Assembly: GCF_030915505.1 (NCBI RefSeq)
Contig: NZ_CP133265.1
Span: forward strand, 1,612,001 to 1,676,000
Direction of reading: 5' to 3'
Source: Neobacillus sp. OS1-2
GTDB lineage: Bacteria; Bacillota; Bacilli; Bacillales; Cytobacillaceae
DNA: 64,000 bases
Numbering within the stretch: the stretch's first letter is position 1; every line of letters starts with the position of its first letter. Positions 16,649-24,973 of the stretch are shown piece after piece. The notes beneath the pieces were generated by a model, which worked only from the letters and a program-made list of their open reading frames with translations, was not told the DNA's origin and made no database searches. The position numbers were made by a program, and so were the translations under genes.

Positions 16649-17866
16649 ATGAAGAAATCTATTGTCCGCACTGTATCGACAACTGCTGTTTTTTCGACGC
16701 TTTTTGCCGGGCCTGCCCTTGCCGATACGTACAAAGTACAAAAGGGTGACAACCTATCGAAAATTGCTTCAAAATATAAGACAAGTGTTAATGAGATTAA
16801 AGCCCAGAACGGTTTGAAATCGGACCTAATCTTTGAAAATCAAATTCTGCAAATTTCCACGGGTCCAGCGACCACCACCGTTGAGGCGGTACAGCAAGAT
16901 ACCTATACCGTTGTTAGCGGCGATGCGTTGATCAAAATTGCCAACCGTTATAATATTACGGTCGCTGAGCTCCAACAGTGGAATAATCTGACGAGTACCT
17001 TGATTTATGTTGGGCAGCAACTGAAGGTGTCTCCGGCAACGTCTATTACCGTGACAGCACCGCAGCCTAACATACCGGCACCATCCACAACCGTTCCCAC
17101 GACACCGGCAGCGACTGGGGAATATACCATCAAGAGTGGCGACACCCTGAGCAAAATTGCGGTTCAATTTGGCATGAGTGTTTCACAGCTGAAATCACTT
17201 AATAATTTATTGTCCGATCTGATTTATGCCGGGAAAACACTAAAGGTTTCCGGTGAGCAGCAGAACACGCCAGCACCGCCGGCAGTAACGACACCGGCAG
17301 CACCCGCGCAGCCTTCTTCCGGGACAGGTGAGTATATCATCAAAAGTGGCGATACCCTTGGAAAAATTGCGATGCAATACCAAATGACCGTCCAGAACTT
17401 GAAGGCACTCAACAATCTGACTTCCGACATGATTTACGTGGGGCAAAAGCTTAACGTAACAGGCCAGGCCACTACTACAGCACCCGCACCCGGGACTGTT
17501 GTGGATTCAAGTAATGTGGTCACTGTAGCAAAGAGCTTAATGGGCATCCCTTATGTTTGGGGCGGCAGCTCCCTCTCCGGCTTTGATTGCAGCGGGTTCA
17601 TCTATTATGTTGCGAACAAAACCGGTACGAAAATCGGCCGCTATTCGGCAGCTGGGTTCTATGATCGCAGTTATTATGTGGACAACCCTAAGCCTGGCGA
17701 TCTCGTATTTTTCCAAAATACATATAAACAAGGAATTTCCCATATGGGCATCTATCTCGGCGGCGATCAATTTATCCACGCTGATGAGACGCACGGTATC
17801 ATGATTTCCAATTTAAAAAGTACCTATTATACCGCCCATTTCGCTGCATTTAAGCGGTTTTACTAG
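16649..17866 (+). CDS. Peptidoglycan DL-endopeptidase, four LysM repeats and NlpC/P60
   Basis: A secreted 405-residue autolysin. Signal peptide 1-25 (ending AGPALADT); four LysM wall-binding repeats at about 26-70, 83-127, 158-202 and 229-273, each with SGDxLxKIA-type cores; Thr/Pro/Ala linkers; NlpC/P60 catalytic domain about 290-405 with Cys in FDCSGFIYY (about 314), His in ISHMGIYLG and a third polar residue in FIHADE. It cuts the D-gamma-glutamyl-meso-DAP bond in stem peptides during cell separation. The architecture and length match CwlS of B. subtilis (four LysM, about 414 aa) better than LytE (three) or LytF (five). RBS GAGGTG lies 12 nt before ATG. A strong terminator follows. Confidence 0.9.
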   Translation: MKKSIVRTVSTTAVFSTLFAGPALADTYKVQKGDNLSKIASKYKTSVNEIKAQNGLKSDLIFENQILQISTGPATTTVEAVQQDTYTVVSGDALIKIANRYNITVAELQQWNNLTSTLIYVGQQLKVSPATSITVTAPQPNIPAPSTTVPTTPAATGEYTIKSGDTLSKIAVQFGMSVSQLKSLNNLLSDLIYAGKTLKVSGEQQNTPAPPAVTTPAAPAQPSSGTGEYIIKSGDTLGKIAMQYQMTVQNLKALNNLTSDMIYVGQKLNVTGQATTTAPAPGTVVDSSNVVTVAKSLMGIPYVWGGSSLSGFDCSGFIYYVANKTGTKIGRYSAAGFYDRSYYVDNPKPGDLVFFQNTYKQGISHMGIYLGGDQFIHADETHGIMISNLKSTYYTAHFAAFKRFY

Positions 17867-17874
17867 GATTCGAA

Positions 17875-17909
17875 GGCCAATCTCCTATTTTTGAAGATTG
17901 GCTTTTTTT
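17875..17909 (+). terminator. Terminator of the LysM/NlpC gene
   Basis: GGCCAATCTCC/GAAGATTGGC stem then seven T. Confidence 0.8.
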
Positions 17910-17962
17910 GTGTTTAAAAGAGTCATTCCCTGTCCATACTTTAGATAGGGAGGGATTATGTG

Positions 17963-18100
17963 ATGAAGGAAAATAGTTTGCTATTATCGGAGTTTGCTAA
18001 TGAAGACGGGTTTGAGCTTAACAGGTATCTTACGCAGTTGTTTGAGTATTTTTCTACTTTATCTAAAAATGACCAACCCCATTCTGAGCCTACCCCGTGA
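17963..18100 (+). CDS. Small hypothetical protein, 45 aa
   Basis: Short frame ATG 17963 to TGA 18098-18100 with RBS GGGAGG 9 nt upstream and a terminator directly overlapping the stop. The product starts MKENSLLLSEFANEDGFELN and continues with an aromatic-rich helix (RYLTQLFEYFSTLSK) and a Pro-rich end. It is acidic and soluble. Its own RBS, terminator and coherent amphipathic helix argue that it is expressed; function unknown. Confidence 0.55.
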   Translation: MKENSLLLSEFANEDGFELNRYLTQLFEYFSTLSKNDQPHSEPTP

Positions 18101-18123
18101 TGTAAAGCGGGCGGGCTTTTTTT
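18087..18123 (+). terminator. Terminator of the 45-aa gene
   Basis: AGCC.ACCCCG pairs with CGGGCGGGCT followed by TTTTTTT; it includes the stop codon. Confidence 0.7.
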
Positions 18124-18274
18124 GTTAAAAGACTTCAATCTCCTCTAATCATGATTTTTTGGGTATAATAGAGGAATATGGATTTTTCGATTTTTAATGA
18201 CGGACGTACATACATTTTATAGAAATTGGCTGGATAGGCGTTGTTTATTTTTCCAAAAAGAGGGGGTTGCAATC

Positions 18275-19897
18275 TTGGAGGCGACGGAATTATTGCTTGA
18301 ATTTTCCGGAGAACTGCGGGAGCTGCTGAGCCCGAATAGGGCGGAGGATGCGAAGCTTGTGCAAAAGGGCCTGATGCTGTACCGGCAGGGGTTGGTGCAG
18401 CAGGTGGATAGCGGGGAGCATACGGTGACGGCGGTGGTGCAAGATGTGACGCCGGTGAAGGTGCTGCTTGATCTCGACTTTTTGGCGCTCTGTGAGTGTT
18501 CGTGCCCGACGGAGGGCTTGTGCCGCCATCAGCTGGCGGTGTTTTTCAGTGCGTATTCGAAGCTGGGCAGTGTGGCGGATTGGGTCTCTTTATTCCGCGA
18601 ACCGATTCGCGCGCAAAAGGCGGCGGCTGGCTGGGGGATGCAGACGGCGAAGGATTTGATTAAGGCGAATGGTGTGCTCCAGCCTGATTACGGCCGTTGG
18701 GTGCATTCGTTTGAGGTGAGTTTTGATACGCTGCTTGCCTCGAAACAGCATACGAGTCCGTATGTGATTCCGGAGTTGTTTGGAATTTATGAGCGGCGGA
18801 TTCACGCGAGTGCCCCGGTCGAACAGGAGTGGCGCTTGCTTTATGAGTTGGTGGCGATTGTGGTTTCGTTACGGAAGCTGGCAGCGTTGTCTGAGCGGCT
18901 GGGTCATGATGAGGCCACGGTAAAGCGTGCCTATTTGCATGTGTTCCATCATTTAATGGAAGATGCCGAGGGTTTGGCGGTGAAGATTGGCGTCCAATCG
19001 CTGCCGTTTGCGTTTGATGAGTTTATTGAGAAGTTGAAGGACGATGCGTTTGCGGTCTTGACGTGTGCGAGCGGCTTAGAGTATGAGCGGATATATTTGT
19101 ACCGTCTGTTGTGGGTCCATTTTTTCAAAAAAAAGCCGTGGCGTGAGGCGGAATTGGTGAAGATTCAGGCCGGGCTGAAAGGGCTTCAGGATTGGGAGAA
19201 TCCGCTGCCGTTGATGGCGGCTAGTGTTCATTTGAATTTTCTGGTTGGGGACGATGAGCAGGCGCTGAAGGTAATCGGGCTGTTTCGTGCGGAGGAGATT
19301 GCGCCGTATCTGGTGTATTGGATTGATTATGTATCGGGCTTGAAGGCGTGGCGCCGGGTCGGGCCGTTAATTGAGTTGTTTTTGCAAAAGGTAAAGCCGT
19401 ATTTGGAGTTGTTGGCCGGATATCATAGCTGTGCGACGTTTGTACGGAATGCACTGCGGGCGGTGGCGCCGTATTGTGCGGAGGAGGACCGCTTGGATGT
19501 GTACGAGCGGGCGTTGCTTGTGATGCTCCCGTATAGCTTTGGGGAGTATGAGTATTTGTTGTTTGAGCGCAAGCAGTATGATCGCTGGGGGGAGCTTCAG
19601 GCGTTTGTTGGGTTGGACTTTTATGAGTTGCCGAAGGATCGCTTGAAAGTGGTTGAGAAGGAGCGGCCGGAGGTGCTTCTTGCGATGCTGCACCAGACGG
19701 CGCAGCGTGAGATTGACCAGAAGAATCGCGGTAGCTACCGGATGGCGGTGCGGCATTTGAAGAAGCTGCGGACGTTGTATAAGAAGCTGAAGCGCGTCGA
19801 TGATTGGCAGTATTTCTTGGATACGCTGCTGGAGCGGACCAAGCGGCTGCGGGCCTTTCAAGAGGAATGCCGGCGGAGTAAGTTGATTGATGTGTAA
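18275..19897 (+). CDS. ywqB: SWIM zinc-finger protein YwqB
   Basis: A 540-residue soluble protein with a SWIM zinc finger near residue 75-95: CECSCPTEGLCRHQLAVFF supplies the CxC...CxH ligands. The rest is helical and repeat-like. SWIM proteins of this type sit next to SNF2 ATPases in many bacteria, as ywqB does with ywqA in B. subtilis, suggesting a joint role in DNA transactions. The TTG at 18275 is chosen because AGAGGGGG lies 8 nt upstream and it gives the usual family length (about 538 aa); an ATG at 18197 has no binding site. G/C-rich third positions (many GCG, GTG) make this gene and ywqA differ from the AT-rich neighbours. Confidence 0.85.
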   Translation: MEATELLLEFSGELRELLSPNRAEDAKLVQKGLMLYRQGLVQQVDSGEHTVTAVVQDVTPVKVLLDLDFLALCECSCPTEGLCRHQLAVFFSAYSKLGSVADWVSLFREPIRAQKAAAGWGMQTAKDLIKANGVLQPDYGRWVHSFEVSFDTLLASKQHTSPYVIPELFGIYERRIHASAPVEQEWRLLYELVAIVVSLRKLAALSERLGHDEATVKRAYLHVFHHLMEDAEGLAVKIGVQSLPFAFDEFIEKLKDDAFAVLTCASGLEYERIYLYRLLWVHFFKKKPWREAELVKIQAGLKGLQDWENPLPLMAASVHLNFLVGDDEQALKVIGLFRAEEIAPYLVYWIDYVSGLKAWRRVGPLIELFLQKVKPYLELLAGYHSCATFVRNALRAVAPYCAEEDRLDVYERALLVMLPYSFGEYEYLLFERKQYDRWGELQAFVGLDFYELPKDRLKVVEKERPEVLLAMLHQTAQREIDQKNRGSYRMAVRHLKKLRTLYKKLKRVDDWQYFLDTLLERTKRLRAFQEECRRSKLIDV

Positions 19898-20023
19898 AAG
19901 GGGCCTTTTTTGTGCAGCTATGTTGTAGTGTTGTGATAGGGTTGGATTGTCATAGGGGTTGGTGCTGATTTTTGGGGGTCCTGGTTTGGGATGACCTGTT
20001 TATAGATGGGGCCCAAGCTATGA
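19898..20023. other. Intergenic, ywqB to tandem repeat
   Basis: Part of a 363-bp gap between ywqB and ywqA, mostly occupied by the 52-bp repeats that follow. No ORF or clear promoter seen. Confidence 0.4.
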
Positions 20024-20179
20024 GGACAGTTTTCGTGACTTCTCTTTGCTTTCCGGCCTCATGACGGGGTTATGCGGACAGTTTTCGCGACTTCCCTTTG
20101 CTTTCCGGCCTCATGACGGGGTTATGTGGACAGTTTTCTCCACTTCTCTCTGCTTTCCGTCCTCATGACGGGCCATAAG
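20024..20179. repeat. 52-bp tandem repeat between ywqB and ywqA
   Basis: Three copies with units at 20024, 20076 and 20128 starting GGACAGTTTTC and containing TTTGCTTTCCGGCCTCATGA; a fourth partial unit begins near 20179 (GGCAGTTATT). The period is exactly 52 bp. Confidence 0.9.
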
Positions 20180-20260
20180 GGCAGTTATTGTGCATAATTT
20201 TTATATCTATGGGTTGCGGTTGTTTTTAGCCCTGCCCCCGTTGAAGGAGTACGTTTGATC

Positions 20261-23200
20261 ATGCTGAAAACCAGGTTTATGAAATTACTGACAACTACAT
20301 TAGGAGATGGTCGTTATCTGCTAACGGCTCAGAATGAACATGGTTCCACTATGAACCCGTCCAGGTGGAAGAACCTTGTTTTTAGCAGCCATGAGGAAAG
20401 CTTCTTTGGCACACTTCTGGAAACAGAGACAGTGAACGGGGTTCAGGGCGTAGTGGTGACAGGCTGGCAGCTGGTCTCTCTTTTTGCTAAAGAGTCGTTC
20501 AATCGCTTTATTGAGTGGGACTGGAATGATCAATCTGAGATTTGTCTGGCGGCCGCCTTTTCGCTTCATGAAGGTATTCTGGAAAAGGATTGGCTCCCTG
20601 ATTTTTCAGTTTGGGGGCCCTCTGGTGATTTCCGCTGGAAGCTGCCGGAGCGGGTAAAGGATGAATTTGACTCGTCGTTTTGGGAGCAAAAGGTGTTGGA
20701 TGAGAATACGGTTCCAGCCGTTAAGGATCTCGCTGCCGCCGGCGATGAGTCCGTTGAATCCTTGGAAAATAACCTTGTCACGACGGAGAGCTACATATCC
20801 TCTTTATTTAACAGCGCCCTTGATGCTTATTTAACAAGAAATTCAGCGATGAAGGAACTGTTCGGACCGAAGCTCGATTTGTTGAAAAAGCAAAATATTT
20901 CGGGTGTGGAACTGGCTCGTTATTTTGATGAGGAAAGCTGGCTTGAGTGGGTTGGGATTAAAGAAAGTGATACACCCTTTACGATTGGGCTGCGGCTGGA
21001 TGAACCTGTTGATGGCGAGGGTGCGTGGAGCCTGGATGTATTTTTACGAGGAAAGAAAAATGACGATCACATTGTTGATGTAGATGGCACTGGTGCTAGT
21101 ACCGGGAAGATTCCTGCGAAGTGGCGGCCCTTTTTAGATAAAGTGGGGCGTGAGCGGGAACGCTGGGTTCGGTTGATTCCATGGCTGGGCGGTGAGGATG
21201 GCCTTTTTAAAACGCATCTTACCGAAGAAGAAGCGTGGATGTTTTTAACGGAGGCCAGTGAGACGCTTGTTGCCTTGGATGTTGAAATCCTTCTTCCTTC
21301 CTGGTGGCAGGCGATGAAAAATGCCAATTTGAAGGTGAAGGCATCGCTGAAGGGTGGGTCAAGTCATCGCCCATCGTTTGTTGGGCTGCAGGCGATGCTT
21401 GATTTCAACTGGCGGTTTTCGATGAATGGTGTCGACTTGTCCGAGGAGGAGTTTGGGCAGCTTGTCGAAGAAAAGCGGCGGCTTGTCTATATTCGCGGTC
21501 GTTGGGTGAAGCTTGACCCGCAGTTTATTCGACAAATTCAGGATTTGATGAAGCGTGCTGAAAAGGAAGGCTTGCATGTCCGTGATTTGCTTGAGCAGGA
21601 GCTGGTAGATCATGGCGAGGCTGAGGGCGACGAGCTGGAAAATCCGAAGGCGTTTGCGAAAATTCAAATTGAATTGAATCGTCAATGGAAACAGATGATC
21701 AAGCAATTGTCGGAAGTGCATGAAATCCCGTTAACGGATGTTCCCTCGGGGCTGAACGGTGAACTCCGCCCCTACCAGCAGCTTGGCATGAGCTGGCTTT
21801 GGTTCTTGCGGGAGCACGGCTTTGGCGCCTGCCTCGCCGATGACATGGGCCTCGGCAAAACCGTCCAACTCATCGCCTACCTGCTGAAAGTCAGGGACGA
21901 GTCGGTGCCTGTCACCGTTGATACTATTAACACGGTGGAGGCTAATGAAATGGTGCCTGTCACCAATAGCACTACGCGGAAGAGGAAAACTGTTGTTGGA
22001 GACGCGGCGGCGGATGCTCCTAAGGAAAAGGTTCCGACGAATGCGGCGCTGATTATCTGTCCGACGTCTGTGCTGGGGAACTGGCAGAAGGAGCTGGAGC
22101 GTTTCGCTCCCGAGATGAACGTATATTTACATTATGGGTCAAACCGCCTAAAGGAGGAGGCTTTTTCTGAGAAAGTGCAAGCTGCCGATGTGGTATTGAC
22201 TTCCTACGGATTAAGCCACCTCGATTCTGAAGAGTTTCAATCGCTAGTTTGGAGCTCAGTCGCAATTGATGAGGCGCAGAACATCAAGAATGCGCAGACA
22301 AAGCAATCGAAGGCGGTGCGCAAGTTACGCGGCCGTCATCATATCGCGTTAACGGGCACACCAATGGAAAATCGTCTCTCCGAACTGTGGTCGATTTTTG
22401 ATTTTACCAATCATGGGTATCTCGGTAGTTTGGGCCAGTTTCAGAAGAAGTTCGTCATTCCGATTGAAAAGAATGAGAAGAAGGAAAAGGTTCAGCAGCT
22501 CCAATCGTTGATTCGGCCATTTTTACTGCGCAGGACGAAAAGGGATGAAGAGGTTGCCCTTAATCTCCCAGATAAGCTGGAGCAAAAGGAGTACTGCCCC
22601 CTTACGGCAGAACAAGCCTCCTTGTATGAGCAGTTGATTCATGACACGTTTGCTGAAATTGAAAAATTATCGGGTTTTGAGCGCAAGGGTTTAATTTTAC
22701 AAATGCTTAGTCGCTTGAAACAATTGTGTAACCACCCCGCCCTTTATTTAAAGGAACGGGCGGCAGGACGCGAGCTGTTAGAGCGGTCGAATAAGCTAGA
22801 GAAGCTGGTCGAGCTGGTGGATGCTGTTCTGGAACAGGGTGAAAGTTGTCTCATCTTCACGCAATATATCGAAATGGGCGAAATGATCCGCGCGACTGTA
22901 AAGAAGAAATTTGGGGTTGAGGTGCCGTTTTTGAATGGCAGCGTACCGAAAATGCAGCGTGATACGATGATTGAGCGATTCCAAGATGGAGAATTCCCTG
23001 TATTCCTGCTGTCGTTGAAGGCGGGCGGAACCGGTTTGAACCTAACTGCGGCGAATCACGTCATCCACTATGACCGCTGGTGGAATCCGGCCGTTGAGAA
23101 CCAGGCCACCGACCGTGCGTACAGGATTGGCCAATCACGGTTCGTCCATGTGCATAAGCTGATTTGCACTGGGACGCTTGAGGAGAAAATCGACGCCATG

Positions 23201-23302
23201 CTCGAGAAAAAGCAATTCCTAAACGACCAAATCATCACCAGCGAAAACTGGATCACCGAATTATCAACCGATGAACTGAAGAACTTAGTTTATTTAGGAT
23301 GA
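20261..23302 (+). CDS. ywqA: SNF2-family DNA translocase/helicase YwqA
   Basis: A 1013-residue superfamily-2 ATPase that would move along duplex DNA. The N-terminal 480 residues hold the bacterial SNF2-associated domain; the ATPase follows with Walker A LADDMGLGKTVQ (about 530), motif Ia ALIICPTSVLGNWQ, DEAQNIKN as the DExx box, motif III ALTGTPMENRLSELW, and the C-terminal lobe with SLKAGGTGLNL and ATDRAYRIGQ. Between Walker A and motif Ia lies an unusual linker, about 546-590, whose DNA contains two copies of the dispersed repeat GGTGCCTGTCACC, read in frame as VPVT. ATG 20261 is preferred (AAGGAG 11 nt upstream); TTG 20255 is possible. Likely acts with YwqB. Confidence 0.92.
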   Translation: MLKTRFMKLLTTTLGDGRYLLTAQNEHGSTMNPSRWKNLVFSSHEESFFGTLLETETVNGVQGVVVTGWQLVSLFAKESFNRFIEWDWNDQSEICLAAAFSLHEGILEKDWLPDFSVWGPSGDFRWKLPERVKDEFDSSFWEQKVLDENTVPAVKDLAAAGDESVESLENNLVTTESYISSLFNSALDAYLTRNSAMKELFGPKLDLLKKQNISGVELARYFDEESWLEWVGIKESDTPFTIGLRLDEPVDGEGAWSLDVFLRGKKNDDHIVDVDGTGASTGKIPAKWRPFLDKVGRERERWVRLIPWLGGEDGLFKTHLTEEEAWMFLTEASETLVALDVEILLPSWWQAMKNANLKVKASLKGGSSHRPSFVGLQAMLDFNWRFSMNGVDLSEEEFGQLVEEKRRLVYIRGRWVKLDPQFIRQIQDLMKRAEKEGLHVRDLLEQELVDHGEAEGDELENPKAFAKIQIELNRQWKQMIKQLSEVHEIPLTDVPSGLNGELRPYQQLGMSWLWFLREHGFGACLADDMGLGKTVQLIAYLLKVRDESVPVTVDTINTVEANEMVPVTNSTTRKRKTVVGDAAADAPKEKVPTNAALIICPTSVLGNWQKELERFAPEMNVYLHYGSNRLKEEAFSEKVQAADVVLTSYGLSHLDSEEFQSLVWSSVAIDEAQNIKNAQTKQSKAVRKLRGRHHIALTGTPMENRLSELWSIFDFTNHGYLGSLGQFQKKFVIPIEKNEKKEKVQQLQSLIRPFLLRRTKRDEEVALNLPDKLEQKEYCPLTAEQASLYEQLIHDTFAEIEKLSGFERKGLILQMLSRLKQLCNHPALYLKERAAGRELLERSNKLEKLVELVDAVLEQGESCLIFTQYIEMGEMIRATVKKKFGVEVPFLNGSVPKMQRDTMIERFQDGEFPVFLLSLKAGGTGLNLTAANHVIHYDRWWNPAVENQATDRAYRIGQSRFVHVHKLICTGTLEEKIDAMLEKKQFLNDQIITSENWITELSTDELKNLVYLG
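21904..21964. repeat. Family-A repeat doublet inside ywqA
   Basis: GGTGCCTGTCACC at 21904-21916 and again at 21952-21964 (48 bp apart). Each is translated VPVT within the linker. The flanks (..GTTnACACTATT.., ..AATGGTGCC..) resemble the intergenic doublet at 32968-33019. Confidence 0.9.
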
Positions 23303-23327
23303 TGGCAAAGGTAGCTGGATGGTTATT

Positions 23328-23388
23328 GGTGACAGGCACCATTTGCGATGTTCCCACTGTGGTGGTGGGAATATTGGTGACAGGCACC
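23328..23388. repeat. Family-A repeat doublet behind ywqA
   Basis: GGTGACAGGCACC at 23328-23340 and 23376-23388, 48 bp apart, with an inverted CCCAC...GTGGTGGG between them. Confidence 0.9.
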
Positions 23389-23405
23389 ATCCAAAAGGCA
23401 GCAAA

Positions 23406-23440
23406 GAAAAATGCAAAGGCCCCGCGCCTTTGCATTTTTC
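23406..23440. terminator. Bidirectional terminator between ywqA and the DUF3949-like gene
   Basis: AAAAATGCAAAGG and CCTTTGCATTTTT pair around CCCCGCG, with T-runs on both strands. Confidence 0.85.
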
Positions 23441-23445
23441 TTTTT

Positions 23446-23703
23446 CTATTTATGTTTCCACTTATAAAGGATGGTTGCGAATATATTTGCGCCGATAAAC
23501 AGCGGGTTTCCTTGCGCGTTGAAACTCAATTGCTGTTGTTCAAAACCCATTCTGTCATACATTTCGTTCTGGCTGATTCCCTGCTCCCTCCGCTTTTGGT
23601 CCATTTTTTTCAATTCCTTCACATAGGAATACTGCATAGGTAATAGAATCAACGATAATAAAAGGTAAACGCCAAGTATTACTAACGTCACTGATAAACT
23701 CAC
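23446..23703 (-). CDS. Small membrane protein, DUF3949-like
   Basis: An 85-residue protein with one N-terminal membrane helix (VTLVILGVYLLLSLILLPMQY) followed by a basic stretch (YVKELKKMDQKRRE) and a C-terminal segment FNAQGNPLFIGANIFATILY that may re-enter the membrane. I recall similar Bacillus proteins as DUF3949. GTG 23703 is chosen because AAGGGGG precedes it by about 9 nt; the longer frame from 23730 overlaps this site. It lies 33 bp behind the larger membrane-protein gene and is probably cotranscribed with it. Function unknown. Confidence 0.65.
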   Translation of the reverse strand: MSLSVTLVILGVYLLLSLILLPMQYSYVKELKKMDQKRREQGISQNEMYDRMGFEQQQLSFNAQGNPLFIGANIFATILYKWKHK

Positions 23704-23736
23704 TTGAATCTTCCCCCTTTTTCTTAGCAAGCACTT

Positions 23737-24813
23737 TTAGACATTGCCCATGTTATTCATTTTTTCGGAGAGTGCAGTGTAAAACCTTTGCGGTTCATCA
23801 AGCCTTAGATGCGCTTTCATTACCCTTTTCTTAAATCCATAGAGGAGCTTAGCTTCTGCCGGTTGCACAAACTCCAACTCAAAAGTTGGCTTTTCCTTCA
23901 TAAAGTCTGCTACGGTTGCATCAAAAACATGCCGCGCTTCCACTTTTGTTAATTTTTCTGGACCTTGATAATAGTGAAAACTTTTAATTTCCCTGAGAGG
24001 TACAGTTAACCTTTTCATGAAACCGACCTGCAGGTATAAATGGGTGTCGGTAATGATCATTGGACAAAGGCGAATGGCCTGGATTTCTGCTACAAAGAAT
24101 AATAACGTATAAATATTTAGCCCCAACGCGATGATGGCGACCGTAGGATTCCATGAATGAAGCAGAAAGTGAAACCCGACTGATTCCAAGACAAGCGCGT
24201 GAATGAGCATAATATAGAGTGCAATCGCACCTGTTTTTTTATGATAGGTAAATGATCGCTCTCCAGATATAGGTTTCTTCCTCCAAGAAAATAGGCTGTA
24301 ATAAACCATCGTCATTTCGGAGAAAACGATATCGCGCACCCGAGTGGGTTTCATCTGTTGATTCCATGCTTGTTCCATTCGATGTTGAAAGGTCAGATTT
24401 TCAGTTGCAGCTGCGATTTCGGTTGTCCGGTAACTCCTGATGATTGCCGGAACTTTCACCAGTAGCTTAAAGATTACATAGAGTTCAACTACTAAAAACG
24501 CACCCTCGCCAGCAAATAAGATATATTTTACAAAAGAAAAGCCTGATAGGTAGATTTTTGGAATAATCAATCCTGCGGCACCATATCCCGCGATCATAAC
24601 GGGCAGCACATATTTCAACGAATAGCGCTTTCTTATGATAAAAATATAAACAAGTAACGGCACGGTAATGATGAAGTCAAATAAGGAGCCCAATACCATT
24701 CCAGGTGGAGGAGAACCGGCCCATTCTGCATGATAAACCAATACATTTGAACCCATCACTAGCGTGAGTAATAAACCGAACAATAGCCACTTATTTTTCG
24801 GGATCGTTAACAT
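23737..24813 (-). CDS. Integral membrane protein, 358 aa, unknown
   Basis: About seven or eight predicted helices grouped as an N-terminal set (residues 8-120), a charged cytosolic loop (about 125-200, with QQMKPTRVRD) and two helices near 200-255; the C-terminal third is soluble (REIKSFHYYQGPEKL, RFYTALSEKM) and may form a PH-like module. I do not recognise the family. RBS GGAGGG stands 6 nt before ATG 24813. First gene of a two-gene transcript with the DUF3949-like gene. Confidence 0.7.
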   Translation of the reverse strand: MLTIPKNKWLLFGLLLTLVMGSNVLVYHAEWAGSPPPGMVLGSLFDFIITVPLLVYIFIIRKRYSLKYVLPVMIAGYGAAGLIIPKIYLSGFSFVKYILFAGEGAFLVVELYVIFKLLVKVPAIIRSYRTTEIAAATENLTFQHRMEQAWNQQMKPTRVRDIVFSEMTMVYYSLFSWRKKPISGERSFTYHKKTGAIALYIMLIHALVLESVGFHFLLHSWNPTVAIIALGLNIYTLLFFVAEIQAIRLCPMIITDTHLYLQVGFMKRLTVPLREIKSFHYYQGPEKLTKVEARHVFDATVADFMKEKPTFELEFVQPAEAKLLYGFKKRVMKAHLRLDEPQRFYTALSEKMNNMGNV

Positions 24814-24900
24814 ATCTTCCCTCCATTACACTGGGGATTCTCGCCGCACTTTCTACTTCTATTTTAACATAAATATCCAATTTTAGGAATCAAAAGGACA

Positions 24901-24948
24901 AAAAAAGAGACCCACCCAGGTTAATTCCCCGTGCTAGGTCTCTTTTTT
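24901..24948 (-). terminator. Terminator of the 3D-domain gene
   Basis: AAAAAAGAGACC and GGTCTCTTTTTT pair around a 24-nt loop; T-runs on both strands. Confidence 0.8.
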
Positions 24949-24973
24949 GCATTCTGTGTATGATGTTAAGCTT

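Noticed and set aside
18290..18805. Arg/His-rich minus-strand frames within ywqB
   Set aside because: Antisense shadows of a GC-rich gene; no start sites.
20024..20179. CRISPR-like array
   Set aside because: Units are contiguous 52-bp tandem copies without unique spacers, and no cas genes are present.
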